DNA of 34,650 bases from Anaerolineales bacterium (lineage in GTDB: Bacteria; Chloroflexota; Anaerolineae; Anaerolineales; Villigracilaceae), in NCBI GenBank assembly GCA_030834895.1, contig JAUQXA010000016.1:1-34650 (forward strand), in the 5' to 3' direction. Position numbers and translations under genes: made by a program. Positions 22,996 to 30,857 of the stretch are shown here, one piece after another. Every line of letters starts with the position of its first letter. Position 1 is the first letter of the stretch. The notes under the pieces are model-generated. The model did no database searches, had not been told where the DNA came from, and saw only the letters and a list, made by a program, of their open reading frames with translations.

Positions 22996-25900
22996 TTAGA
23001 ACAGTGACGTTTGATTCTGTGTCACCTGCTTTGAACGTGGACGATTGGCAGACTTCCCTACCACCCCTCTTTGTGTCATCCAGTCTGTCCAGGAAACCGT
23101 CCTGGGCATTTCAGGCACAGGCAACGGCGCACTTGGAGCTGTCGGACATCCCATTGGAGAATTCGAGACAACCACTTCGTCGGCAAACAGGGATTGCAGA
23201 TCGGGCAGATCAGCAGACTCCAATGCTTCACGTGCCAACTTCATGAGGATGTCTCCTTCCTCCTCAGGAACAATGGCGCCGCCTACATTATCACCATACA
23301 ACAACTGGGCAGCTTTCATTTTTGCACCGATGAGTGCCAGGGCTCGTGACTCCATTGTGTCGTTGTAGACCGAGAAGATTGCCTTGACCGGTTTCGTCTG
23401 CCCCAAGCGCCAAACCCGCCTAAGGCTTTGCCAAAGAACATAAAGTGAGTACTCGATTTCAAGGAACACAACTGACGAGAAGGCGATCAGATCCAGCCCG
23501 GTTGCCACAAGTTTGGGGTTTACCACCAGAGCATCCAACCCGATTACACGCCTCGCGATCCATTCCTCACGTTTTCGTGGATTGATACCGCTTGATAGAA
23601 CCTCGGCGCGCACCCCGCCATCCCGCAGGATTTTCAGGATACGATCCTGAATGTCTCGTGTTCCGGTCTGACGCAGGTAGATCAACACCTTGCGTCCCTG
23701 CTGGCGTTCCGCACGACAGAAATCTACCAACCAGGACTCCTTGGGCATGGTTTCGTCATCGACCACGGCCGGCAGTTCCATCAGTTCTTTTCGTCGAATA
23801 ACATCTCCTTTCTGATTAACTTCGTCCACCTCCACCACTTCATCACGAAAGGCGGAATTTGGTCGTGCCAGAGTCCATTGCAGCCAGGTGGAAAGATAGC
23901 GCCTGTTCTTGATCGCCAGGTCACGCAACTTCTTAGCCATCGACCGGTATTGCCCATCCTGTTTATCCATCATGGTAAGGGTTACCACTTCTTCTGCATA
24001 ATGAGGCAGGGCAAGCCCCAAGTCTTTCAGGGAGAGAAATACGGTCGTGTCGAGCAGGCGGTTCACAATAGCAGGTGAAATCCCAGGTTGTTCCTTTGCC
24101 TGATTCTGGTATCGCCGATTTCCAGTGAAACCATCCTCATCACCATCCTCCGTGGCGCGTTTGCTCTTGCGGGTCATCTCCAACACACCGTATAACCTTG
24201 CCCAGCGTTTTTCATCGTTGAAGGAAAAGTCTTTTCGCACACTGGCATTCAGGCGATGGAGCAGCCAAAAGATGGATGTGCTTCGACCTCCAAAGAAGGT
24301 TCCGGTCAAGGTCAAGGTGTATTTTGTTGAAGCAACCAATTGATGAAAGGCGATACCCCGATCCGATGCCTTGGCAGCAAGTTCGTGACATTCGTCCGCG
24401 ATTAGTAGTTTGAATGCGCCCCTTGCCTGTTTCGCAATGTATTCGGCGATTGCCCATCTGCGCCCAGCGAATTGGAACAAGGGTGTGCCACAAATCCGCT
24501 TTCCCCAAACCGGTTTCCTGTTTTCATCCCGTACAAGCCTGCCTTTGCCATCAAGTTCATATCCGCTGATCTCAGCCTCACAAAATCGGCGTTTGTCACC
24601 AAGATCATCAAGACTGGTTGCCACCTTGGTAAAACCACCCGGTAGATTGATCTGAATTGGCGAGCCGCATGTTGGGCATGTCAGAGCTTCAAACATCCGC
24701 CCATCTTCATCATCCACAAACCTTTTACGCACCACGGCATGTTCCCAACCAGCACCATATTTTGCGGAGGTATGGGCAATCACAGCAACTGCCCTTTGAC
24801 CCAGTTCTCCAGTCTTGTAAAGTTGCAGGAACCTGCGCACATCATTTACATCGCCCAGATCATCTGCATTGCGCCCAATCCGCTTTAGTTCCATTGCTCT
24901 TGCACCTGGGATGGTCTCTTCGATTTCCCTGATCCATTTGGGCACAAGATGGGGTGGACAGAGCACAATAGCAGGATAGGCATTTAACAGTTCCATGATC
25001 GCTGCGCCCGTAATCGATTTCCCGGCTCCCATCTCGCCCTGAACGTTTCCAACACCGTGTTTCTTTATTGCCCTCGCAACGCCTGCAGCAATATGACGTT
25101 GTGTCGGCAACAACCCCGGTTTCTCCTGTCCAGGCAATGGCTTGCGATTTGTTCCCAATTTGTCCAACACCGCAATCTCTTCCGACATTGGGTCGAAGTT
25201 GTACAAAGGGCGATACGTGGACAGGATATGTGTGCCGATCTGATCGCCATACTTGTGCATGAACTTGGAGAGCGGCTCGACCGTATCAATGATCTCGATG
25301 CCGCTTTGGCGCAGGATGGCAACGGTGGAAACAAAGCGGTCCCGAAAGACCTCCGATGTCATGTTGCCCTTATTATCAGTAGTCTCCTCAACCTTCTCCG
25401 TGACCTTCACCACCCGACCTTTAACCAGCATCGGCTTGCCGTCCTCATCAGCCAAGCGGAGGGTTCCCATCATGCCGGATGCCATCAACATCGCGACGTG
25501 TCCCTTCTTCAATGGCATGACGGGTTGTTTTAATTCTCCCAAACCACGTGATGGGTTGAGTAGGTCTTTCCATTCCTTGGAGGAAGCTAAACCCCGTTTT
25601 TGTGTGGCATCCACGATCTCTTCCGGTTGCCAGTCCAATCGGGAAAAACGAATCGGTTGCCCGCCTGAACCTTTATCTGTTGCAGGCAGCAGTTTGTACA
25701 ATGGTTCATCCACTTCCACCAACATGGGCGGTTCCACATCTGCCCAAGCCTGCACTTGATGAACTTCTTCATGAGATGGGATCTTGTACTTCACCCGCTT
25801 GTTTGCCAGTACGATGACTTGATTAAATTTCGTCTCAGGATAGCGATAGATACGGAAGTTCTCGTAATAGCCTGCCAGATGGTAAGCTACGTCCAGATCG

Positions 25901-26316
25901 CGCAGAAGCGGATGCGGGACGATATAGATCAACACGCCGCCGCGAACCAACTTGGGTGTAGTGGATTTCAGGAACTCCAGTTCCAGACGTTTCTGATCAC
26001 CCAGACGATCATGGCTATAGGGTGGGTTGAGGAATAACAAAGTGACGGACTCACTCGTCAAATGGCAGGACTGCCAGGGTGTATTGAAGAGGTGGTCCAT
26101 CTTTTCGGAAGCCAGTGCAGCACGGGCTGGTGACAACTCCGCGCCCCAACTCTGGCAATTCAAAGCTTTTGCCAGAATGGAGGCGGCAGTACCTTCGCCG
26201 GCACAGGGATCAAGCAACCTGCCAGTGTCGGCAGGTTTGAAATAGGATTTGAGCAATTCAGCGACGTGATCTGTTGTTGGGTAATAGCCAAGTCTTTCTA
26301 AAGCGGGGGGACGCAT
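22996..26316 (-). CDS. DUF6094-type methyltransferase fused to an SF2/Snf2 helicase
   Basis: 1106 aa. The N-terminal domain has an adenine-methyltransferase-like core: LLDPCAGEGTAA (SAM motif I) near residue 35 and LLFLNPPYSHD (catalytic NPPY) near 95. A helicase follows: Walker A GEMGAGKSIT near 425-434, LIADECHELA near 638-648, the TLTGT motif, and QSLRRVWRLGQ (motif VI) near 963-973. Between Walker A and the DECH box is a cysteine insert (LTCPTCGSPI ... RRFCEAE ... KRICGTPLF), probably a zinc ribbon. The ATG follows AAGGAGAT. Such fusions are common on conjugative elements and phages and may handle element DNA or protect it from restriction. DISARM DrmA was considered, but there are no DISARM partners. 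Confidence 0.75.
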   Translation of the reverse strand: MRPPALERLGYYPTTDHVAELLKSYFKPADTGRLLDPCAGEGTAASILAKALNCQSWGAELSPARAALASEKMDHLFNTPWQSCHLTSESVTLLFLNPPYSHDRLGDQKRLELEFLKSTTPKLVRGGVLIYIVPHPLLRDLDVAYHLAGYYENFRIYRYPETKFNQVIVLANKRVKYKIPSHEEVHQVQAWADVEPPMLVEVDEPLYKLLPATDKGSGGQPIRFSRLDWQPEEIVDATQKRGLASSKEWKDLLNPSRGLGELKQPVMPLKKGHVAMLMASGMMGTLRLADEDGKPMLVKGRVVKVTEKVEETTDNKGNMTSEVFRDRFVSTVAILRQSGIEIIDTVEPLSKFMHKYGDQIGTHILSTYRPLYNFDPMSEEIAVLDKLGTNRKPLPGQEKPGLLPTQRHIAAGVARAIKKHGVGNVQGEMGAGKSITGAAIMELLNAYPAIVLCPPHLVPKWIREIEETIPGARAMELKRIGRNADDLGDVNDVRRFLQLYKTGELGQRAVAVIAHTSAKYGAGWEHAVVRKRFVDDEDGRMFEALTCPTCGSPIQINLPGGFTKVATSLDDLGDKRRFCEAEISGYELDGKGRLVRDENRKPVWGKRICGTPLFQFAGRRWAIAEYIAKQARGAFKLLIADECHELAAKASDRGIAFHQLVASTKYTLTLTGTFFGGRSTSIFWLLHRLNASVRKDFSFNDEKRWARLYGVLEMTRKSKRATEDGDEDGFTGNRRYQNQAKEQPGISPAIVNRLLDTTVFLSLKDLGLALPHYAEEVVTLTMMDKQDGQYRSMAKKLRDLAIKNRRYLSTWLQWTLARPNSAFRDEVVEVDEVNQKGDVIRRKELMELPAVVDDETMPKESWLVDFCRAERQQGRKVLIYLRQTGTRDIQDRILKILRDGGVRAEVLSSGINPRKREEWIARRVIGLDALVVNPKLVATGLDLIAFSSVVFLEIEYSLYVLWQSLRRVWRLGQTKPVKAIFSVYNDTMESRALALIGAKMKAAQLLYGDNVGGAIVPEEEGDILMKLAREALESADLPDLQSLFADEVVVSNSPMGCPTAPSAPLPVPEMPRTVSWTDWMTQRGVVGKSANRPRSKQVTQNQTSLF

Positions 26317-26339
26317 ATCAATCTCCTTTTGAAAACAAA

Positions 26340-26367
26340 ATCCCCCACGCCGAATGGCATGGGGGAT
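26340..26367 (-). terminator. rho-independent terminator
   Basis: The stem ATCCCCCA/TGGGGGAT is extended by GCC/GGC after one mismatch, with a GAAT loop. On the - strand it is followed by TTTTGTTTTC. It lies 19 bases after the stop of the gene at 26386-26775 and separates the small-protein operon from the helicase gene. Confidence 0.8.
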
Positions 26368-26385
26368 CAGGTTGAATTTGATTTA

Positions 26386-26775
26386 TTACTTCACACGACA
26401 GAACAACCGCCCGGCGATGTTTACAAAGCTGAGCGGGTCATTCTTTTCCAGATGCACAAATTCAGGCAGTCCACGAGACCAGTCCGACTCTGAATGACGG
26501 AATTGAATCACCAGGACACGATGCTCATTCCGCGTTTCATTCCACAACTGCCAGACCTCACCGCGCCCTGCACAATTGACGAACTCAAAGCGCTGGAGCG
26601 CCGCTTCTGCCATAGCCTGTTTCTTGGTTTTGACCGGGAGTTTCACGTTCACGAATTGCAGCAGGTACTGCCAGTCGGCTTTGCGCAATTGCGCCAGCCA
26701 ATAGGATGGATGTTCCTCGGAAGCCTGCGCCTTGCTCAGGTCGAAGATTTCATCGGGTTGAATGGTTTGAAACAT
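26386..26775 (-). CDS. hypothetical protein
   Basis: 129 aa soluble protein. The first half is helical (FDLSKAQASEEHPSYWLAQL, WQYLLQFVNVKLPVKTKKQA). The second half is beta-rich (GEVWQLWNETRNEHRVLVIQFRHSES). No family is recognised. It is the last gene of a - strand run of small genes and is followed by a terminator. A start at 26775 is supported by an AGGAGAAGC-like site just upstream. Confidence 0.6.
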   Translation of the reverse strand: MFQTIQPDEIFDLSKAQASEEHPSYWLAQLRKADWQYLLQFVNVKLPVKTKKQAMAEAALQRFEFVNCAGRGEVWQLWNETRNEHRVLVIQFRHSESDWSRGLPEFVHLEKNDPLSFVNIAGRLFCRVK

Positions 26776-26785
26776 CTGGCTTCTC

Positions 26786-27862
26786 CTATATCTTCAATAC
26801 TTCCTGCTCCAGCAGGTTTTGCACCAGATCCTGCCAGGGTTTGGTCAAATCGATCCTGACCCCGCCACGGCAATCCCCTCCTGTGACCATTCGCTGAATA
26901 TATTCCGCATCAAGCGCGTATTCCCACAGTGTCTTCGTCCAATTGTCCGGGACGGGGAATGCCAGAGTCTCCTGCAGGCGGTTCAAGACAAGCGCCTGTA
27001 ATTGCACCTCTACTTCCCCACCATCGAAGACCAGGGCATAGGCGGCATCATCCTTTGCCTCCCACTTGCCGGGCAATGCTTTGCGGCAGATGATCCCGGC
27101 GTGTAGGACATTGAACTCAAGTAATGGTTGGGTGAGCATCTTCACCTCACCGTCGGCAAGGACAGATGTGCCGCGCATCGAACAGCCACCCCTCCCGCGG
27201 ATCAGCGATGCCCAGAGACTCTCCACACTGGTCTTGTGTGCGGCGATCCCGACATACACCAATGTATGTTGATAGGGTCTATCTTGAAGTACGGCATAGC
27301 CGGTGACATCGGCGCGTGTATGGGCATTGGTCAGGACGGGGATGCGTCCATCTGAATACAGGTGATGAACAGGAGAGGCTTCCTCCACTGGTTCAATACG
27401 GTATACATACACGCCCGCATTACTCCGCACCAATTCCTTGTTGATGTCCCGCAGCAACTCTTGTGCATTCAACCCTATATTGATACTGGTGAAGGTGATC
27501 TCAACTTCATCCACTTTGATGTTGACCATGCGCGCATTCATATCCACCACGGCATTTGCCGGCGTCCACTCCTTAATATTCATCAGTGCAGGAGGAAGTT
27601 CTGCGTTTGGTAATGGTGTAAACCACAACGCGCCATGAAACGGGACGTTGGGAACTGGATCGAATTTTCCATACGGCGCAGTATGTCGATCCCTGCCCTG
27701 GAACTCCACATCGGGTAAATCGTTCAATGCCGGCAGCCAGAACTGCTCATAGGAGGACACGAGGATCTTTCCATTTGCGGCTGCCTCCCTTTGGGCAGTT
27801 TTCAAATCTTCAATACGTTCCTTGATGTATTCATCTTCGTAGGGTTCAGTCCATGCGTACAT
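26786..27862 (-). CDS. hypothetical protein of the accessory operon
   Basis: 358 aa, soluble, mixed alpha/beta, with no motif I recognise. It has a charged N-terminal helix (EDEYIKERIEDLKTAQREAAANG) and a middle domain with the repeated strand pattern NIKVDEVEITFTSINIGL. A segment rich in small residues follows (RGRGGCSMRGTSVLADGEVK). Its ATG overlaps the stop of the upstream gene (TAATG), with GGAGGA just before, so the two are coupled. The layout does not match PRTRC or T4SS proteins I know. Confidence 0.6.
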   Translation of the reverse strand: MYAWTEPYEDEYIKERIEDLKTAQREAAANGKILVSSYEQFWLPALNDLPDVEFQGRDRHTAPYGKFDPVPNVPFHGALWFTPLPNAELPPALMNIKEWTPANAVVDMNARMVNIKVDEVEITFTSINIGLNAQELLRDINKELVRSNAGVYVYRIEPVEEASPVHHLYSDGRIPVLTNAHTRADVTGYAVLQDRPYQHTLVYVGIAAHKTSVESLWASLIRGRGGCSMRGTSVLADGEVKMLTQPLLEFNVLHAGIICRKALPGKWEAKDDAAYALVFDGGEVEVQLQALVLNRLQETLAFPVPDNWTKTLWEYALDAEYIQRMVTGGDCRGGVRIDLTKPWQDLVQNLLEQEVLKI

Positions 27863-28125
27863 TATTCCTCCGGTGAAGTAATGGTTAGGTGGAAATCCAG
27901 CAGTCCAAAGACTTCGCCTTCTTCGGGGTCGTCGCTGGCTGTAACGGTTGGCTGGTATTCGGTCAGGTAACGCCAGTCCAGAATGTGGCTTCCCTCGGCA
28001 CAGATGCCATTTTCGGAGAGCAGTTCCGAGATTTCGTCGGCAACGGATGAGGGGTCAACATCCTCTGCAACCACGATCTGGATGGTCAGGATGCGCACTC
28101 GTTGGTTAGGAGCTACTCTGTGCAT
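27862..28125 (-). CDS. small acidic hypothetical protein
   Basis: 87 aa. It has a beta-alpha-beta-like pattern: VRILTIQIVVAEDVDPSSVADEI, then a Glu/Ser helix, then LLDFHLTITSPEE. It is acidic overall. It overlaps the upstream gene by 13 bases and the downstream gene by one base, which supports real coding in a polycistronic unit. No family recognised. The small acidic character resembles many mobile-element accessory proteins, but no function can be given. Confidence 0.55.
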   Translation of the reverse strand: MHRVAPNQRVRILTIQIVVAEDVDPSSVADEISELLSENGICAEGSHILDWRYLTEYQPTVTASDDPEEGEVFGLLDFHLTITSPEE

Positions 28126-28667
28126 GGTTCCTCGATGACGATTTGATTGTTTAAACAGGTAACGGTCAGCCAGTAGTGGGATTCGCCCGTTTCGGTTTCA
28201 AGACCGATATAGACTGGCGTGACTGGCATCTCCGCCGCCATTGTCCTTGCAAACTCAAGCGCCTCAGGCAGGTTGCCGTCCAACTGGCGGGGGGGAGCGC
28301 CGAATTGGTGGGCAATCAGGCAACCCTTGCGCCAGACCTTGAAGACCCCGTGTACCCGATCGTATTGATCTTCGGGACAGGATTTGAAGACGAGGTGATA
28401 ACCTTCCAGGGCGGAGGAAAGAGAACTCCAGCTGATGCCAAGATCGGAGTCGTGATCCTCGAAGACATCAGATAACAAGCCGGCGGCGTCGGCGCGGGTG
28501 ATGGGTTTCCCCATGCGGCGCGCACAAGCCAACATATCGTCCACGTCCCAGACATGGGCGACCTTGTCCTGCCAGTAGCGGCTGAGAATGGAGAGCACGG
28601 CATTGCGGTCAACATTTAGTTCGAGGGCAATGGCGTCGGACATTTCCTCAAGCATGTAGTCGTACAT
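28113..28667 (-). CDS. hypothetical protein, helical N-terminus
   Basis: 184 aa. The start at 28667 (MYDYMLEEMSDAIALEL) is chosen because AAGGAGAT lies just upstream. The same frame continues open for 69 further codons, but that region belongs to the neighbouring gene. The N-terminal half is helical with a DVDDMLACARRMGKPITRADAAGLL segment resembling a small DNA-binding or adaptor helix bundle. The C-terminal half has strands YIGLETETGESHYWLTVTCL. Family not recognised. The stop overlaps the next gene. Confidence 0.6.
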   Translation of the reverse strand: MYDYMLEEMSDAIALELNVDRNAVLSILSRYWQDKVAHVWDVDDMLACARRMGKPITRADAAGLLSDVFEDHDSDLGISWSSLSSALEGYHLVFKSCPEDQYDRVHGVFKVWRKGCLIAHQFGAPPRQLDGNLPEALEFARTMAAEMPVTPVYIGLETETGESHYWLTVTCLNNQIVIEEPCTE

Positions 28668-28677
28668 GAAATCTCCT

Positions 28678-29001
28678 TTACAGATGCAGATGAGAATAGG
28701 TGATGCCATCATCGCCGAGGAGCGAGTAGTGAATGGCATAGGCTTTGCGGATGTAACGGCGCGCACCGCGTTCGAAGCGGAAGAGGGGTTCGTTCTCATA
28801 CAGGTATTTCTTCGTAGTACGATGGAAGATCGTCCAGCCAATGGCATCCGATGCACCGGGGTGACTGCGTTCAACCAGAACGAATTCTCTTTGTGAGCCT
28901 CTCAACAAGCGCAGCGCCTGTTCAAGGGTAAGGGCAACCCCGACGCCGATCAGCGACGCTTTGAAGGGCAGAACGATCAGATCCGGTTTGTCTGGCATCA
29001 T
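28678..29001 (-). CDS. small hypothetical protein
   Basis: 107 aa. It begins MMPDKPDLIVLPFKASLIGVG and continues with a short helix and strand pairs ending in GDDGITYSHLHL. No family recognised. The start overlaps the stop of the upstream gene (ATGA), and its own stop runs into the AAGGAGAT site of the next gene, so it is an integral member of this operon. Confidence 0.55.
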   Translation of the reverse strand: MMPDKPDLIVLPFKASLIGVGVALTLEQALRLLRGSQREFVLVERSHPGASDAIGWTIFHRTTKKYLYENEPLFRFERGARRYIRKAYAIHYSLLGDDGITYSHLHL

Positions 29002-29435
29002 GTTGTCCCATCCCTTCTGGAGGTGAGCCAGCGCTTTAATTCCAGCCTTTCCATTTCGATCTGCTTGTTAATATCCTCCCTCACATTCATCTCATCCCAC
29101 CCGGCGCGGTGAGCCTTATCCAGATCCGCCAAAAACTCAGCGATGTCACGCTTGCGTTCAGGGATCGGGTCGAAGGTTGGGTCGCTGGTCGCTTCCAACA
29201 TGACAACCTCATGCCAGGGATGGTCATCATTACTCACGACATCAAAGAAGCGTTCCTCTACATGCACCTGCCGGGCGATAAAGAACAATCCATCCGATAG
29301 AAACAACCGGATTTGTTTTTCGACTTCATCCAGCACAAGTTGGTTTTCGTTGGAGAAGATCACCTCGCCATGCTGCTTGTAGTTGCTGGCGTCTCGGTAC
29401 AGGTAGGCAAAGCGGATATTAGGATGGATTATCAT
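28998..29435 (-). CDS. hypothetical protein, conserved-looking in mobile elements
   Basis: 145 aa. The N-terminal part, FAYLYRDASNYKQHGEVIFSN, and the middle, GLFFIARQVHVEERFF, have a strand-rich domain look. The C-terminal third is a charged helix (RKRDIAEFLADLDKAHRAGWDEMN). I have the impression of having seen the YRDASNYK pattern in conjugative-element proteins of unknown function, but cannot name a family. The start overlaps the upstream gene by 17 bases. Confidence 0.55.
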   Translation of the reverse strand: MIIHPNIRFAYLYRDASNYKQHGEVIFSNENQLVLDEVEKQIRLFLSDGLFFIARQVHVEERFFDVVSNDDHPWHEVVMLEATSDPTFDPIPERKRDIAEFLADLDKAHRAGWDEMNVREDINKQIEMERLELKRWLTSRRDGTT

Positions 29436-29826
29436 GATGGACCCTGCCGCCTTCCGCCCAGCCTTGTGCCTTGATGTTGCGCGCCCATAGACTCAGGAGG
29501 GAGGAAACCTCCCTGTCAAAGCGGGTGTCCACATAGGTCTTGCCATCCCGCTCAATGAATTTTTGGCGGTACCCAAAGAAGGCTTGCGTGATGGCGGTCG
29601 GTACCCAGGAGGGATAGTGCAATTCCACATCCGGGTCGGCGATCAGGTCGCCGTTCTGCTCGAAGTAATGGGCAACGCTGACCATGTCGCCGTGGCGTTC
29701 GATCACCAAAGGCTGGTAGCCTGTCTTCTCGAAGCGCACGTGGAAGGAGTCCTGCTTCTGGAAATTTTCCAGCAGGTTGTGGGATTTCAACAGGTGTTCG
29801 ATGGTGGTTTGAAAAAGAGTGGTCAT
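29419..29826 (-). CDS. DUF6908-like protein
   Basis: 135 aa. The central motif VSVAHYFEQNGDLIADPDVELHY followed by a Pro-containing strand resembles the DUF6908 pattern (H-Y-x-E-Q-N-G-D-x-x-x-D-P). Such proteins are found on plasmids and conjugative elements; their function is unknown. The start follows a TGGAGAAACCC-like site. It is the first gene of the - strand operon after the terminator at 29846-29874. Confidence 0.5.
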   Translation of the reverse strand: MTTLFQTTIEHLLKSHNLLENFQKQDSFHVRFEKTGYQPLVIERHGDMVSVAHYFEQNGDLIADPDVELHYPSWVPTAITQAFFGYRQKFIERDGKTYVDTRFDREVSSLLSLWARNIKAQGWAEGGRVHHDNPS

Positions 29827-29845
29827 TGGGTTTCTCCATAAAAAG

Positions 29846-29874
29846 ATTGGAGGGCGATCTGGTCGCCCTCCAAT
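29846..29874 (-). terminator. rho-independent terminator
   Basis: A perfect 12-bp stem (ATTGGAGGGCGA with TCGCCCTCCAAT) around a 5-base loop. On the - strand it is followed by CTTTTTATGG. It lies ten bases after the stop of the gene at 29884-30648. Confidence 0.85.
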
Positions 29875-29883
29875 TGAAATTTG

Positions 29884-30648
29884 TTATTCGCCCCAGCCGC
29901 TGATGTTGTCTTCAAAGGCTGCTTCAAGCCAGCCGTCATCACCGAGACGGGCGGCATTTTCATAGTGTTCGACGAGCGGACCTTCATCGGGTTCCGTGTC
30001 CACCTCTTGGAACTCCTGGTCGGGATACAGGATCACGTCGGCGGGAAAGTCACCGGCATTCCAAATCTCCAATGTGCGTGCGACCTCATAGCCCGGTTCG
30101 CAAAACTCTTGCGGATCGAGTCCCGGAGAAACGATCACCACGTATTCATCCTCGTCCGAAATGTAGTGGGAGAGGAGGTATGGTCCGATGTCTGATAACG
30201 CCGCCTGCTCATACGCAAAGGGCGGCAAAGGAACTCCTGCTTCTGCAAACAGCCAGGTGATCTTCTCCTTGAGCCACTCGATATCAGCGTCGCGGTTGAA
30301 GATCGTACGACGATTGAATCCTGCGGGAATATCCGTCAGATTGCAATATTCATCGGGCTTTTGATCTGCCAAGGCATAGGCGCTCGTCTCGATGTTCAAC
30401 CCAACAATGGTTTCATCCTCCCAGACCCAATTGACGCTGCCCACATACTCGCAGGGCTTGGAGAAGGCGCCGGGGTTCATCACAATCCCGGTCCATCCTT
30501 CTGGATGATCCGAAGGCGTACACCAGACCTGGAAACCTCCGCTCCCCGCTTCAAAGATCGCGCTCGGATCGGGGTTGGTGGCAATGTCGAGTTGGCGTGC
30601 CAGGTCGAGCACAGGCTGCATGCGGTGATGTTCAGATTGAATGGTCAT
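29884..30648 (-). CDS. hypothetical acidic protein
   Basis: 254 aa, strongly acidic (for example EVDTEPDEGPLVEHYENAARLGDDGW at the C-terminus). The start at 30648 (MTIQSEHHRM) is set by AAGGAGAAAAAAC upstream; the longer frame to 30738 would overlap exon 2 of the Api92-like gene. Strands such as GGFQVWCTPSDHPEGWTGIV and VGSVNWVWEDETIVGLNIE suggest a compact beta-rich domain. It begins 20 bases after the Api92-like stop and ends in a good terminator. Its acidity is consistent with DNA mimicry, but nothing proves that. Confidence 0.6.
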   Translation of the reverse strand: MTIQSEHHRMQPVLDLARQLDIATNPDPSAIFEAGSGGFQVWCTPSDHPEGWTGIVMNPGAFSKPCEYVGSVNWVWEDETIVGLNIETSAYALADQKPDEYCNLTDIPAGFNRRTIFNRDADIEWLKEKITWLFAEAGVPLPPFAYEQAALSDIGPYLLSHYISDEDEYVVIVSPGLDPQEFCEPGYEVARTLEIWNAGDFPADVILYPDQEFQEVDTEPDEGPLVEHYENAARLGDDGWLEAAFEDNISGWGE

Positions 30649-30667
30649 GTTTTTTCTCCTTGTTGGG

Positions 30668-30750
30668 TTACCCGCCGCGCGGACCGTCATAGTCGTACTG
30701 GTAATGAAACTCCTCGCTTCCCTCAGACCAGCGGGCATGTCCGCTGAATC
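30668..30750 (-). CDS. Api92-like protein, exon 2 (3' part, after the group II intron)
   Basis: This 83-base exon encodes FSGHARWSEGSEEFHYQYDYDGPRGG after a split glycine codon. It joins in frame to exon 1 at 33217-33829 when the intron 30751-33216 is removed. The E-G-G-x-G-F-S-G run created at the junction resembles the conserved E-x-G-x-x-F-x-G of Api92/DUF1281-type proteins. The downstream gene's ribosome binding site follows the stop by a few bases. Without splicing this exon is not translated. Confidence 0.75.
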
Positions 30751-30852
30751 GTAGAGTAGGCGCCCAGCGAGTTACCTTGTCATATCTGACAAGGCACTTT
30801 TCCAAACGCCCCTCCCCGAACCGGGCGTGCCCGTTTCCGTGGCACCCGGCTC
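30751..30852 (-). ncRNA. group II intron domains V and VI
   Basis: Domain V (30818-30852) reads as a stem GAGCCGGGTGCC ... GGGCACGCCCGGTTC closed by a GGAAAC-type loop, with the catalytic AGC-like triad in GAGCC. In domain VI, GAGGGGCG (30814-30807) pairs with CGCC-TA-CTC (30762-30754), leaving A30757 bulged as the branch nucleotide. An inner hairpin CCTTGTCA/TGACAAGG tops the domain. Confidence 0.85.
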
Positions 30853-30857
30853 TCCAG

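Noticed and set aside
22996..26316. DISARM (DrmA/DrmMI) defence system based on the helicase-methyltransferase protein
   Set aside because: No DrmB (DUF1998), DrmC phospholipase or separate methyltransferase is nearby, and the domain order fits DUF6094-type element proteins better.
28678..28874. N-terminal extension of the 28113-28667 gene
   Set aside because: The extension is antisense-like, Arg/Ser/Thr-rich, and overlaps the 28678-29001 gene; a strong AAGGAGAT precedes ATG 28667.
30649..30738. Longer start for the 29884-30648 protein
   Set aside because: It would read out of frame through exon 2 of the Api92-like gene, while AAGGAGAAAAAAC marks the start at 30648.
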